DNA from: Cytospora piceicola
Taxonomy: Eukaryota; Ascomycota; Sordariomycetes; Diaporthales; Cytosporaceae
DNA: 64,000 nt
Reading direction: 5' to 3'
NCBI GenBank assembly: GCA_023375675.1
Contig: JALQBC010000057.1
Span: 1 to 64,000 of the forward strand
The notes under the pieces are model-generated. The model made no database searches, had not been told where the DNA came from, and worked only from the letters and a program-made list of their open reading frames with translations. This document shows, piece after piece, positions 43,560-55,359 of the stretch. The stretch's first letter is position 1, and each line of letters starts with the position of its first letter. The position numbers and the translations under genes were made by a program.

Positions 43560-46500
43560 CGATATCCCGATAACCGATAGCGAAAGGCTTACGGAAGCCT
43601 TCGCTTTAATTAACGATCTTTAAGGTAAGTATAATAAACTAATAGCTAATAGAAAGAGCGAGAAGAAGGAGGAAAAGAAAGTTTTATATAAAGCTACTAA
43701 ACTCGAGAAACTTAAGGTTTTCGATAGTATTAAAAGAACCTTATAAGGATTCCTTACTATAACTAAGGCCTACTTTCGATATTATAAGAACGACTTTACT
43801 ATAGAAAGTAATAAAATCTTTTTTATAGCTACCTTATTAAAAAAGAACGTACTTACTTAGTTCGAACCTATTATATACGACTACTTAGATAATAACTATA
43901 ACTCGCTTAAAGAAGATAGTACCGTCGATATCTTCCGGGATTACGTCTCGTTCGAAAAAGTATTTAAAAAAGCCTTCGGTAAACTTAAAGAAAAACGATA
44001 AACAGAACAGGATTTAGCTAAATATAAATAGCGGACTTTAATATCTAACTACTTAATAAACTTCCGGTAAATCTTTATAAAACTAAAATAGTCCGACGAA
44101 CTTTTAATAATACTATTTTATAGTAGATTAAAGAATAATATTAAAAATAAACTAGTTAAAAAAGATAGGCTAAATAACTTTATAAAATACGTAAAAAAAG
44201 CAGTTTAAATCGATAACAGATTATATAAATAATAATTAGAAAAATAAAGGCTTAAGCTAGTTAATAGGTTTTATTAAAAACCTTATACTTTTAATACTAA
44301 AAAAAAGTTTTAACGTAAAAGGGATAATCGTAATAGTATTACGTATAAATAATATATAAAACCTATAGAACTTAATATAATCGAACGTAAAAATAAGTCG
44401 AAATTCGAATACTTTAACTATAGTAAAAAAGGATACTTTATATAAAACTACCGAAGTAAATTAAAGAAAATATAAAAACCTATATTTAAAAGATAACGGT
44501 ATAACAGTAATATAAAATACCGAACTCTTATAATAAAAAAATAAAGACTACTATATAATATAGTAATTTAAAATAATAACTTTAACTACTTTAACGCCGA
44601 TTATTTAATAAAGGTAGCGGAAAAAAGCTTAAAAAATAAATAAAACTTTTAAAAAACCTTTATAAAATATAAAAAGGAAATCTTACCCGAACTATACCGA
44701 AACGATATTATTACTCTTCCCGATATTTAAAAAACTAAAATAAAAGTAAGCTTTAACTATATAACTACTTTCTAAAAAGAAAAACCTTTCGAATAAACGT
44801 AAGCCTTAAGAACTATAGAAAAAATACTATAAAAGAATAAAGAATAAGTCGTTAGGTTTATTAAAAAAAGTAAGGTAATAATCGATATTATTAACTAAAT
44901 AGTTTTAAAGAAAGAATTATAAAAAACCGAGTTAAATAACGACGTAGGCTTCGAAAATATATAAAAGTATAAGAACGATTTTAATAAATAAATCGACGAT
45001 AATACTATAAATAACTTTATAGAAAAAGAAGTATAGTAAATCTTTAAAGTAGTAAAAGAAAACCCGGTATTACTTTAGTATATACTAAATAACTTACGCT
45101 ATTTTCTAAGTAACGTAGTAGACTTTACTCCTTATAGAAATAACGTCCGGTTTATTATATATAACGTAATAATAAAGAAGACCGGAAAAGCTACTTATAA
45201 CCGGACGATATAATAAAGTAACTAGTCTTATTTATCCTTAAGATATATATAATATATAATATAAGTTATTTAGTTATCTTATATCGATAACGAATATAAA
45301 GTATATTATTCTTATAAAATATAGAATAATTTCTTTTTACGTTAATATATAGATATACTAATCTTATAAGTTTACCGATTTAACGATATCGTCTTATACT
45401 ACTACCGAACGGACGAAAAGAACTTAAAGGATTACGTTATTTTCGCGTTTAACGAAAAACACTACCTTTTAAACTATATTAGAATAAAGTCTACTATTAG
45501 TAACTATTTATCGGATATATATTATATCTATTCTTAGTATAAATATATAGAATAATATAGAATAATATATATTTAAAATAGATTAAGATCGGAAAGAAAT
45601 TAACTTTAAGCTTTAAAATAGCTATTAAAAAGCGTTTAAAAAGAAACGTTTTAAAAAGAAAATTTAAAAGAAAAAATAATATCTTTTTAAGAAACCTATA
45701 GAGCGACGCCTTTTAAGAAGAAATAAAACTAAGTTAGGAAATTAGTATAGTAGGTAGCGGAATAAGTAAAAAACGAGTTAAGCTATTAAGAATAGAACTA
45801 TTTAATAGTAAAAAACTAAGACGGTTCTTTAACGTAATAAGCGTTTACGACTATAACTACCTGTAATTAGAAATATAAATCGGTAAAATTAAACTATACG
45901 TATTATTAGATAGTAGCGTTTAAAGGAATTTTATCTCTTCGAAAATAGTTAATAAACACCGACTAGCTTATTATAAAAAGAAAAAACTATACTAATTAAA
46001 AACGATCGAAGGAACTAATGTTATTTATAGTAACGGATAGATTAATAATAAGACTAATTATCTTTTTATTATTATTTAATAATATTATAAAACTCTTAGC
46101 TTCGATATTATAGACTTTTTAAACTATAACGTAATACTAAATATTATATAGTTTAGAAAGTATAACTTACGTATTAATTAGATTACTAGTTAGATTAATT
46201 AGGCGAACTGTGTTTTAATTAAAAGGATAATTAATAGTATCGAGAAAAAGAGTTTAATCTTTAAGGATAGCTTAAGAAAACGGCACTTAAACGTATTTAA
46301 TAATACTTTTAAAAGAGTTTAAAGAACTACTTAGGTTTTAGAAACTATAATAAGAAAAGGTATTTTAAAGAAAGATTATAATATTAAAGAAGTATAAATA
46401 AAGCTTTTAAGTAAATTAAACATTATATAGCTATACTAAATAACGCTATAGCGATATAAGGATATAATTAAGAAAGTTAACGTAACTAAAAAAAGATAAC

Positions 46501-49500
46501 AGATAACGGCTATAACTTAAGTAATTTAAGATATTAAAAGATATAAGTATAAGGTATAGATACAGTAAGAAGCTAAACTATTAACAATAAGAACGATCGT
46601 AGTAATAAAAAAAGGAACTACTTTATATTAAAAATAATAATATAAATATAAAGAAATAGTTAAATAAATATAAAAGCTACTTAAATAATTCGTAAGCTAC
46701 TTATAAAAGGCTAAAAAGGTAAAGAAAAAACTTAAAAACTATATTCTAAAAGAATATAAAAAGTATATTAAACTATTCTTAAAAGTTTTTAATACCGGAC
46801 TACCTAAATATATTTAATAAGATTATAAAATACTTTTAATAAAAAAATATAGCCGAAGTTTTAATAAATTTATAAATTAAATAAAGATTAACTAAAAGTA
46901 TTTTAAAAGTATTTAAATAAAAACTTAGTAAAGGGTTATATAAAATAATTAATATCGTTAATAAGATATTTAATCCTGTTTGTTTTAAAGAAAAACAGAA
47001 AGTTAAAACTATACGTTAACTACCGATAGCTTAACGAAATTACTATTAAAAATAAATACCCTTTACCTTTAATCGGAAAACTTAAGAATAGATTATATAA
47101 AGTAAAAGTCTTTATAGCTTTAAACTTAAAAAAAGCTTATAACCTAATTAAAATAAAGGAAAGAAAAGAGTAGAAAATAGCGTTTAAAACACGCTATAAA
47201 TACTATAAGTACTTAGTAATACTATTTAAGCTTATTAACGCTTTAGCTATATTTTAAACTATAATTAATTATATATTATAAGAATATTTAAATATTACTG
47301 TTATTATATACCTTAATAATATCTTTATTTACTTTAAAAATAAAAATAAGTATAAGGAGTATATATATTAAGTATTAAAAGTATTATAAAACGTAAAACT
47401 ACTAATAAAACTAAAGAAGAGTTTCTTTTACGTTAAGAAAGTAGATTTCCTTAGATATACTATTTTACTAAAAGAAATCCGAATATAAGACTTAAAAATC
47501 GCAGTAGTTAAAAACTAGCTCGAACTAATAAACTTTAAGGAAATTAAAGGCTTTTTAAGATTTATAAACTTTTACCGATAACTTATTAAAGACTACGATA
47601 AATATATAATACCTTTTACTAATCTTATAAAGAAAGATATACTATTTAGTTAGATTATAAAAGTATAAAAGGTATTCGATAAACTTAAAGATATAGTTAT
47701 ATTAAAACTAGTTTTAATAAAAATAAATCTTCGAGAACTATTTAAAGTTAAAACAGACTTTTTAAACTTTATACTTAGAAGATAACTTAAATAATAAGAT
47801 AAGAATAGTAAGCTATACCTAATAGTATTTCTCTTAAAGAAACTTAACGAACTTAAACTTCGATATTAGATATATAATAAGGAACTTATAGTAATTATTA
47901 AAGTATTTAAAAAATAGAAATCTTACTTAATAAGTACGAAATATTAAGTAAAGGTTTACTTAAACTATAAAAACTTAGTAATATTTATAACTATTAAAGT
48001 TCTTAATAAATAATAAATACGATAAGCAGAATTTATATCTTAGTTCGATATAAAAATCTATTACTATAAGAGAGTAAATAATAAGATCGCGGACGTATAA
48101 AGTAAACGCCCGGATTACTAATAAGATATTATATTAAAAATATAAAGTATTTTTAAGTAGAATAATAATAACACCTTTATCTAAGAACTAAAATAGCTAA
48201 ACGTTACCTTCCGAATTAACGTAGATTTAGAATAGGAAACAGAACTTAAAAAGTCTTAGAAACAACTTATACTAAAAAAAAAAGAAAACCTTTAAAAGAA
48301 AAACGGTATACTCTTTTAAGTAAACAGACTTTACGTTTTAAAAGACTTATAAAGTAAGCTTATTCGCCGAATATATAAGGCATTAGCTTATAAATATTAA
48401 AAGATCGCTTTAATAGTTAAGAGAATTAAACGATACTACGAATTTCTTAAAATACAGTAATACGTTATAATAACGCTTAAAAAATATAATATCTGTAATA
48501 AAAGTAAGGTAGTATAATATAAGCCTTATAAAGAGCTAAAAGCTTTACCGGTTATAATAGGACTATAGAAATTAGTTACTATAGACTTTATCGTTAAACT
48601 ACTTAAGTTTAAAGAACTAATAACTAAGGTATTATACGATAATATCTTAGTTACAGTAAACAGACTTATTAAATATACTTACTTTCTACTTTACTAAAAA
48701 TCTTTAACTATAAGAGAATTAGTATATACGTTTTTATAAAATATTATTAATTAGTATAGATTACCGAAAGAACTTATTATAAACTATAATATTAAGTTTA
48801 CCTCGAACTTTTAATAAAGATTTATAAGTAGATTAAAAGTAAAATATAAGCTTTTTATAGCTTTTTATCTTTAAATAGATAAATAAACAGAATAGCTTAA
48901 CTAAATCGTTAAAGCCTACTTTAAGAGTTATATTAACTATAAATAAAATAATTAGGTTAATTTCTTACTATTAGTATAACTCGCTTATAATAGCGCGGAT
49001 ATAAATATAATAAGAATATTACTATTTTATACTAACTATAGGTATAACCTCGAGATTTATAAAAAACTATTACCCGGAAAGGATAATATAAAAGCGATAA
49101 AATATATAAATAAGATTTATGAATTATATAAATATATCTTAAAAGAACTTTTATTTATCTGTTAAAGAATAGTAGAATATTATAATCGAAGACGATTAGA
49201 AGTATTACTTTTAAAGAAAGGGGATAAGGTTTATTTATTACATAGAAATATTAAAATAAAAAGACTTAACGAAAAACTTAATTTTAAAAAACTCGGAGTA
49301 TTTAAGATTATTAAGAAGCTTTTAAACGTTAACTACGAACTTTTATTACCTTTAAGAATAAAGATATACCTAGTTTTTTATATTTTATTATTTAAACTAA
49401 TACTTAAAAATATAAGGCTTAACGAAGAAGTCGAACTCGACTATAAAGTATAGGAATATAAAGCAGAACAGATATTAAATAAATAACAGACTAGTAAAGG

Positions 49501-49620
49501 AACAGAATTCCTAATTAAATAGAAAGGCTATAACTAGTTAGAAAATATATAGGAACTAACAGAGAACCTGAAATACTATAAAGCGTTAATTAACTAGTAT
49601 AAAAAAACAACTAGTTATAA
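43560..49620 (+). pseudogene. Gypsy gag-pol polyprotein remnant, copy 1
   Basis: Domains are visible in translated fragments. A CCHC knuckle with its Cys and His changed to Tyr or Ser (FEYFNYSKKGYFI.NYR) lies at about 44398-44455. The protease motif LLDSSV...NFISS lies near 45903-45945. The reverse-transcriptase motif NYR.LNEITIKNKYPLPLI starts near 47017 and its YxDD box reads YLNN near 47310. RNase H fragments (TDFLNF, IYNKELIVIIKVFK) lie at about 47755-48120, ending in ADV.SKRPDY. An integrase core (VTIDFIVKLLKFKE, then KYTYF) lies at about 48580-49080. Stops are TAG or TAA at former Trp and Gln codons. Gag begins near 43560. Confidence 0.92.
49490..49610 (+). pseudogene. Chromodomain at the end of the Gypsy polyprotein
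   Basis: The fragment FLIK.KGYN.LENI.EL, then ENLKYYKALIN.Y, matches the chromodomain pattern (hydrophobic-IKWKGY...E.TWEP..NL). The two Trp positions are now TAG, as expected when TGG is mutated on the opposite strand. Chromodomains bind methylated histone tails in this retroelement group, and here the domain is the last part of pol. Confidence 0.85.
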
Positions 49621-49920
49621 ATCTAAACTAATTAAGCTAATAACTAAATTAGCTAGGACAGTTAGATAACAGACTAACGGCGCTATTAGTTATAACTAAT
49701 ACGACTAGTAGAAAAGAATCCTGTTAGTTAAAAAGGATTTTACTAGTTAAAAAGGATTCTATTAGTAGAACGTAGTTCTATTAGTTACTTCTATTAGGAT
49801 TTTCTACTAGTTATTACGGAATATACTAGTAGAAAATATTACGACTAAATAATAAACCGATTATTAGTAGAAAAAGTCAGATTATTAGTAGAAGACTACT
49901 ACTAGTAATAAGAAACTAAA
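49600..49920 (+). repeat. Degenerate ACTAGTAGAAAA-type repeats after pol
   Basis: Motifs of the form ACTAGTA(G/A)AA and TTAGTTA recur irregularly between the end of pol and the antisense frame, for example near 49710, 49750, 49830 and 49880. They are inside the element and may be part of its untranslated region. Confidence 0.6.
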
Positions 49921-50577
49921 ATACCTACTTTTTTAACTAAACGCCGAACTAAAACTAATATTTGCTTTAAACTTTAATAACTCCGCTTTAATACTAGTTA
50001 AATCTACCGTACTCTAATTATACTCTAATATACTATTATTTATAAAAATAGTATAAGGTTTTAACGTAGTTTTTATAACGGCCTGTTCTTTAACTTTAAT
50101 ACGATTTAGTTCTTTTATAAAATCTAAACTACGACGAATTATATATTATATCCGACTAGACTATATCTTTTTCTGTTTATATAACCGTTTTAAACGAATA
50201 GCCGATTTACGTAACTTTTCCTTTTCCGCTTCGATTTACTTTTCTAGCTTTTTATATTATAAAGAAATTTTACGGATATCCGACGGCGAAAAACCTCGAA
50301 CGTTATACGACGATATACCTAAACGAACGTATTCGGAATAACGGGAACTATCTCGAAAAGAAACCTTACAGGTATTAATACCTTTCTCTTTATAGGTAGA
50401 ATAAGATAGTATTTTAACGAAATAAGCTAAGATTCTAATAAGAAAATCGTTACGGTTAAAAGTACTTTTAAGTCCGGAAAGAGGTTTTATAATATAAGAA
50501 CTTTTAACTTTGCCGGATATAATAAATTAAGAAGGTATAAATATACGTTAAGATAAGAAGAAATAACTTATAGGTCT
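49885..50577 (-). pseudogene. Antisense coiled-coil reading frame inside Gypsy copy 1
   Basis: On the minus strand one frame of about 231 codons runs from 50577 to a TAA at 49885 with no frameshift. Its few internal stops are TAA or TAG where Gln or Trp fits. The product has Ser/Arg-rich segments (FRDSSRYSEYVRLGISSYNV) and then a strongly charged helical part (KKLEK.IEAEKEKLRKSA, then RLKRLYKQKK). It continues through DFIKELNRIKVKEQAVIKT to an Asn/Ser tail. I do not know a named family; coiled-coil proteins with an LRKQKKLW-type core occur near fungal Gypsy elements as far as I recall (not checked). It lies between pol and the 3' LTR. Confidence 0.7.
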
Positions 50578-50610
50578 TTAAGGATAAAGACCGATAAAAA
50601 GGAAAGATAA

Positions 50611-51030
50611 TATTATAACTTAGGGTTAAGGTATTAAGAGGTTATACGGTTAAGAAGTTATATATAACTTAAGTAAGGCTAGTATATCAGAACAGACAGA
50701 ATTTCTATAAAAAAGTTCCGGCTAATTAAAGTAACTTACTAAGGTTAAGGTTATTAATATATTAACTATAAATATATTTAATATAGTTAATATAGTTATA
50801 CTAAAAAGCTAGATATATAAGGATAGTAAGGTACTACCTTTTAGATAGTTATAGCTAGTCTTTAGTTGTTAATCTAAGTATTATTCTTATAATAGGTTTT
50901 ATTACCTCTTAATTATCGTGAAGATAAAGCTCGGAATATTATTTATCTCTTATATATACATTTTACTAATAATATAAACTCTACCGGTTACGATAAGTAC
51001 CCTTATAAAGGTTATACCGTGATCAATATA
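50611..51030 (+). repeat. 3' LTR of Gypsy copy 1
   Basis: It starts TATTATAACTTAGGG, where the terminal TG has become TA and CCC has become CTT relative to the 5' LTR. It ends GATCAATATA. TTAAA follows at 51031-51035. Confidence 0.93.
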
Positions 51031-51035
51031 TTAAA

Positions 51036-53285
51036 TCGTTACTAGCTTCGCCTTTAATAAAGTTATAAAAGCTTAAAAAGGTTACTTTTTTAACTAATCC
51101 GTTTATATACGTTTTCTTATACTTTAGCTATTTTTATATAGCTATAGGTTTAAAATCGAGCTAGCTACCTATTAATATATACTAATCGTAATATAAATTG
51201 TTATTACAATATAATCCCGCGATAATAGGAAATATAATATATCTAAACTTATTTAAATTAAAGCAGAGGTTATTATTAAATAAGTCTCGATTAACTACTA
51301 CCTTTTATAATACTACGTTAATAAATCCCTCGATTATAACTATATTCTTCCTTTTTAAAAATAAGTTCTTATTAGCTTTAAGCTTTTTAGTTCTTTCCCG
51401 GCTAAATAACTTAAATAAAAAACTAAAGTTTTATAATATACATAATATATAGATTTTAATAATCTATATAGCTATATATATACTAAGCAATACTTTAACT
51501 ATAGCTAACTTAGTTATAAAAAACCTTATATAAACCCTTTATAATATTAAAGCTTATACGCTATAGTTTATTTTTAAAATTCAGCTTACTTAAAACGTAA
51601 AAATAGCTAACTTTAACCCTTTATTATATAATAACTTTAAGCTTTATATAAACTTAGCATTAAAAAGTTATAGGTTATTTATCCGACTGTATTAATAGTT
51701 TTAGCTGGCGTTATTACTAATAGCTTAAAGCTAACTTATATAAACTACTTTATCTTAAAAGCTATTTAACTTATTACTTTTTCTTTTCCGGCGTTTCGCT
51801 GCTCTTTTAACTTAAACCTTTTTATTACAGATATTACTCGGCCCGACTTACTTTATATTTTCTATTAATAAACCCTGATATTACTCCGGCCTATTCTTAT
51901 TACCTTGAAAACCTCTTTATATTTTAAGCCGATATATAAGTCTTTAATTTAATATATAATATCGCTTTTAACTTAACTTATAAAGTTAACGCTAATATAG
52001 TTTTTATTTAAAACTTATAAGCTAAACTTTAAAACTAACGTCGATTTATAATAACTTAATTTAGCTGTAATATTGTTACCTTAATAAAAGATTAAATAAT
52101 TATACTTTCTGTTATTATATATATTAAGAAATCCTTATATTATATAATATACTAACTATAGCCGTTCGACTTTATATACTACTATATTGTTTTTTTTAAA
52201 TAATATTATATTTTTTAACTTATACTGCCGGTAATAAAGAACCGACTTTATTTTTAACTACTTTAAATTATAAACTATACTTTATAACTTTATTATTACT
52301 GATAATGTTAACGTTATTTAAGAAATATAGTAACTTAATTATAGCTAATATACTTGTTTAAAAGAATATATTGCTATATAAGTAAATAATATAAGACTTA
52401 TAGCGTTTAACCCTTTTACCTTTAATTACATTTTTAGTAATATAATCGATTTTACTTTTTTAAATATCTTTAAAGATTTCATTTAAGTCTTTTACTTTCT
52501 ATATACTAGCTCGGATTATAATGTTCTTTAAATAATAGTTTTTATCGGTACTCTTCTTTATTAAGAAGCGTTTTAACCTCGGATTCACTTTTATTTAAAT
52601 ATAAAGTTCGCTTAGTTTATATTTGCTTTATAGTATTTCTTTTATAATGTTTTAATTACTATTATATAACTTTATTATAAAACTACCTTAAAAATACCGG
52701 GAAGCTAGTATTTAAAGCTAGCTATATTACTTTTTAATAAACCTCGAATTATTATACCGGTTATAAGTATATACTTACTATATTTATTTTAAACTTATTT
52801 ACTAATCGATAATCCTTTTAAGCTATAGCTTAATATAATGAAAAGAAATACTATTAAGATTAAATCGTTATTGCAATAAACGATAATTAAATCTTTTATA
52901 TAACTAAATAATATAAATCGTTTAATACTTTCTACTTTTTTTAATTTAGTAATAACAGCTTACTTATTATAACCCTTCTTATTAAAGCAGAATACTTATA
53001 TACTTTTATCCTTTACTACTTTTTTATAAACTATAATGTTTAAAACTTATAAAAGCTAGATATCTTAGCTTTATACCTAGTTTTATAAGACTTCTACGTT
53101 ATATTAATAAGACTAAAGGGTACTATATCGGCGTTTATATTATTATATTAAGTACCGATATTATTACTCTATATATATATACTTACCTTAATATAGCTAG
53201 GTATTACTAAAATAATCCGGTTACTATATAAAGGTTAATTTACCTTTAAATACTATTTATATACCTTTTATTAAATAAAGGTTAC
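51036..53285. mobile_element. Unidentified repeat X, copy 1, right part
   Basis: Immediately after the Gypsy target duplication the sequence aligns with X copy 2 from about 56276 (shared TAAATCGTTAC). It continues in parallel to at least about 52740 (copy 2 about 58290). Landmarks include ATTAAGAAATCCTTATATTA (52124-52143) and TTTTTATCGGTAC. On the minus strand short open pieces such as the one near 51200-51460 appear, but I could not assign them to a transposase or reverse transcriptase. The remaining stretch to 53285 may or may not belong to X. Confidence 0.65.
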
Positions 53286-53294
53286 TGTAAGGAA

Positions 53295-53633
53295 AACAGA
53301 GATTTATACTACTAGTATAAAGATTTATATTACTGCCTTATACTATATATTAAATAGAGCCCTTTATCGCTGCAGATTAATCTAATTAGCTAGTAACTTA
53401 ACTACTTTAATTTAATTAGTTTAAATTAGTCGCTTTAATTAAAATCAATCGCTTTAACTAATTTAATTAGTCGCTTTAATTAATTACTATTAAACGCTGC
53501 AATCTAGTCTGCTTAGGTATAAGGCAGCCTTTGTCTAGCTAATTAGATTAATCTGTAGCGATAAAGCTTTTTAATTTAAGTACTGTATATTATAGCAATA
53601 TAAATGTCTATACTAGTAGTGCGAATCTCTGTT
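53295..53633. mobile_element. Fold-back MITE, copy 1 (~339 bp)
   Basis: The ends are inverted copies: AACAGAGATTTATACTACTA from the left and AACAGAGATTCGCACTACTA from the right. Pairing extends well inwards: TTATCGCTGCAGATTAATCT near 53369-53388 pairs with AGATTAATCTGTAGCGATAA at 53551-53570. It has no coding capacity and a middle built of TTAATTAGTCGCTTTAA units. A target duplication is not clear for this copy. It matches copy 2 at 57254-57587 in opposite orientation. Confidence 0.88.
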
Positions 53634-55359
53634 CTCTTAATATAAGAATAACTAGTATTAATTATAAGAATAATATTTAGCTAGTATAATAAAGCTTTAG
53701 ATATTAAGTAAGTAAGTTAAAGTAATATTTAAAAACTTTTAAATTTTAATATATTTAATATAAAGTTTATTAACTTTAATTAATATAATAAATTAAGCAG
53801 GTATAAACAGCTAATAAAAAGACAGAAATTAATTATAAATTTTAAAATAAAGCCTTAATAAAAGAAAAAAGAAATATTATAACTTAAGTTATATTATTAA
53901 AAAAAGAATATATAAAAAGACTAATAAGATTATAATATATAGATATTAAATTAAAATGTAAGTAAAGATAAGAATATTAATAAACTTATATAATATTAAA
54001 GTTAAGGATAGTAAAAGCTAATTAATAGTATTATAAATAAAAGTAAAGCTTATAATATTATATATTACTTTATTATAAACTAAGTTAATCTTTATAATAT
54101 AACATATTAATAATAAAAACTAAAAATATAAAGAAAAACCTTTTCTACTTATTTAGTATTTTATAGTATTATTCTTTATTTAACTATTATTTCTTATATT
54201 AAAATAACACCTCTTTTTAATTATAGTTAAAAAGATATATATTATATACTAAACTATATATAAATAGTATTTAATTATATAACTGTTAAAATATTAAAAG
54301 TATTTTAAATATAATAATACTATAATTATTATATAAAGAAAAAGATAAGTAACATAATTAAATACCTTTTAAATCTTAATTTAAAGGCTATAATAATTAT
54401 AAATTAAATACTATAGTTAACGTTTAATTATTAATATAGTTTATTTATAATACTAGTAATATAAGTAAATAAAGAATAGTATTGTTTATATTAATTAAGA
54501 ATATTTAAAAGTATTATTACTTAAGGATAAAGATAGTTTTTATTTATAATATAAAAGTGCTTAAGTAATATAATAAAATAGAAAGCTTAATTTTAAAATA
54601 CTAAAAGTATTTTAAACTTTTAAATAGCCCTTAAATACTAACTATAACCTTTTATTACCTTTATAAAAAGATATTATTTTGTTTTTAATACTTTACTGTT
54701 AAAATTATATAATAATACTTTAATTAAGTATATAGTTAAGCCTGCTACTCGGTAAAGCAGCAGAACTATTAAACCCTTTAGCTTATAAATAGACTATTAA
54801 ACTAAGCTTTATAATAGCTTTAAACTTATAGAATTTATAACTATAAACTATATTAAAACTATATAAACCAGTATAATATATAATATATTAAGCTTAATTA
54901 GTTATATAAGTAACTTTTAAAAGTAAAGTTTAAAAAAAGCAGACTATTCTTATAATTAGCGTATAACGATTGAGTTTTATATATAGGCTATTTATTATAC
55001 TTTAAGTTTTAAGATCTATATTATAATTAAAGCTATCTTAAGAATATTTAAGCGATTTAGTTAACCTTTATATACTAGCTAAAATTAACATATAAACTAT
55101 TATAAAGTCTTTTTAACTACCTTAACAGAAACATATTTAATTAAAAGCTAACCTTACAAATTACTAGCACGCACTATTACGTAAAACCTTAAAAACTTCC
55201 CTTTACTATTAACTTCTATTTAAATAAAATTGTATACTATAAACATCCTTTAAAGTAAAACTTATATTATAAATAAACTTTATATTTCTTAGCTTATTAA
55301 ATCTTCTTTTAAGAGCGATCTTCCTTTAAAAACAACCTTCTTTTATAACTTTCTTTTAT
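53634..55359. other. AT-rich RIP block between the MITE and X copy 2
   Basis: It is very AT-rich with scarce CpA and TpG. Around 54700-55330 it has slightly more G and C, and CAG or CTG survivors are visible. I see no paired termini or protein remains. The last few hundred bases may be the left part of X copy 2, but no matching sequence was clear near copy 1. Confidence 0.5.

Larger units (their letters stand above)
43067..51030 (+). mobile_element. RIP-degraded Gypsy (Ty3) LTR retrotransposon with chromodomain, copy 1, complete
   Basis: Direct 420-bp LTRs lie at 43067-43486 and 50611-51030, and the five bases outside them are TTAAA on both sides (43062-43066 and 51031-51035). The interior carries gag with a CCHC remnant, protease, reverse transcriptase, RNase H, integrase and a C-terminal chromodomain, in the Gypsy order, on the plus strand. 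These are followed by an antisense frame before the 3' LTR. All frames are broken by TAA and TAG. The chromodomain marks it as a chromovirus-type element, a group known to target chromatin. It sits inside repeat X and a second copy begins at 59892, so duplicated copies exist to trigger RIP. Confidence 0.95.

Noticed and set aside
51198..51452. An 84-codon plus-strand frame in repeat X
   Set aside because: It lies in RIP-mutated repeat DNA, has an AT-driven composition, and the minus strand gives equally open pieces.
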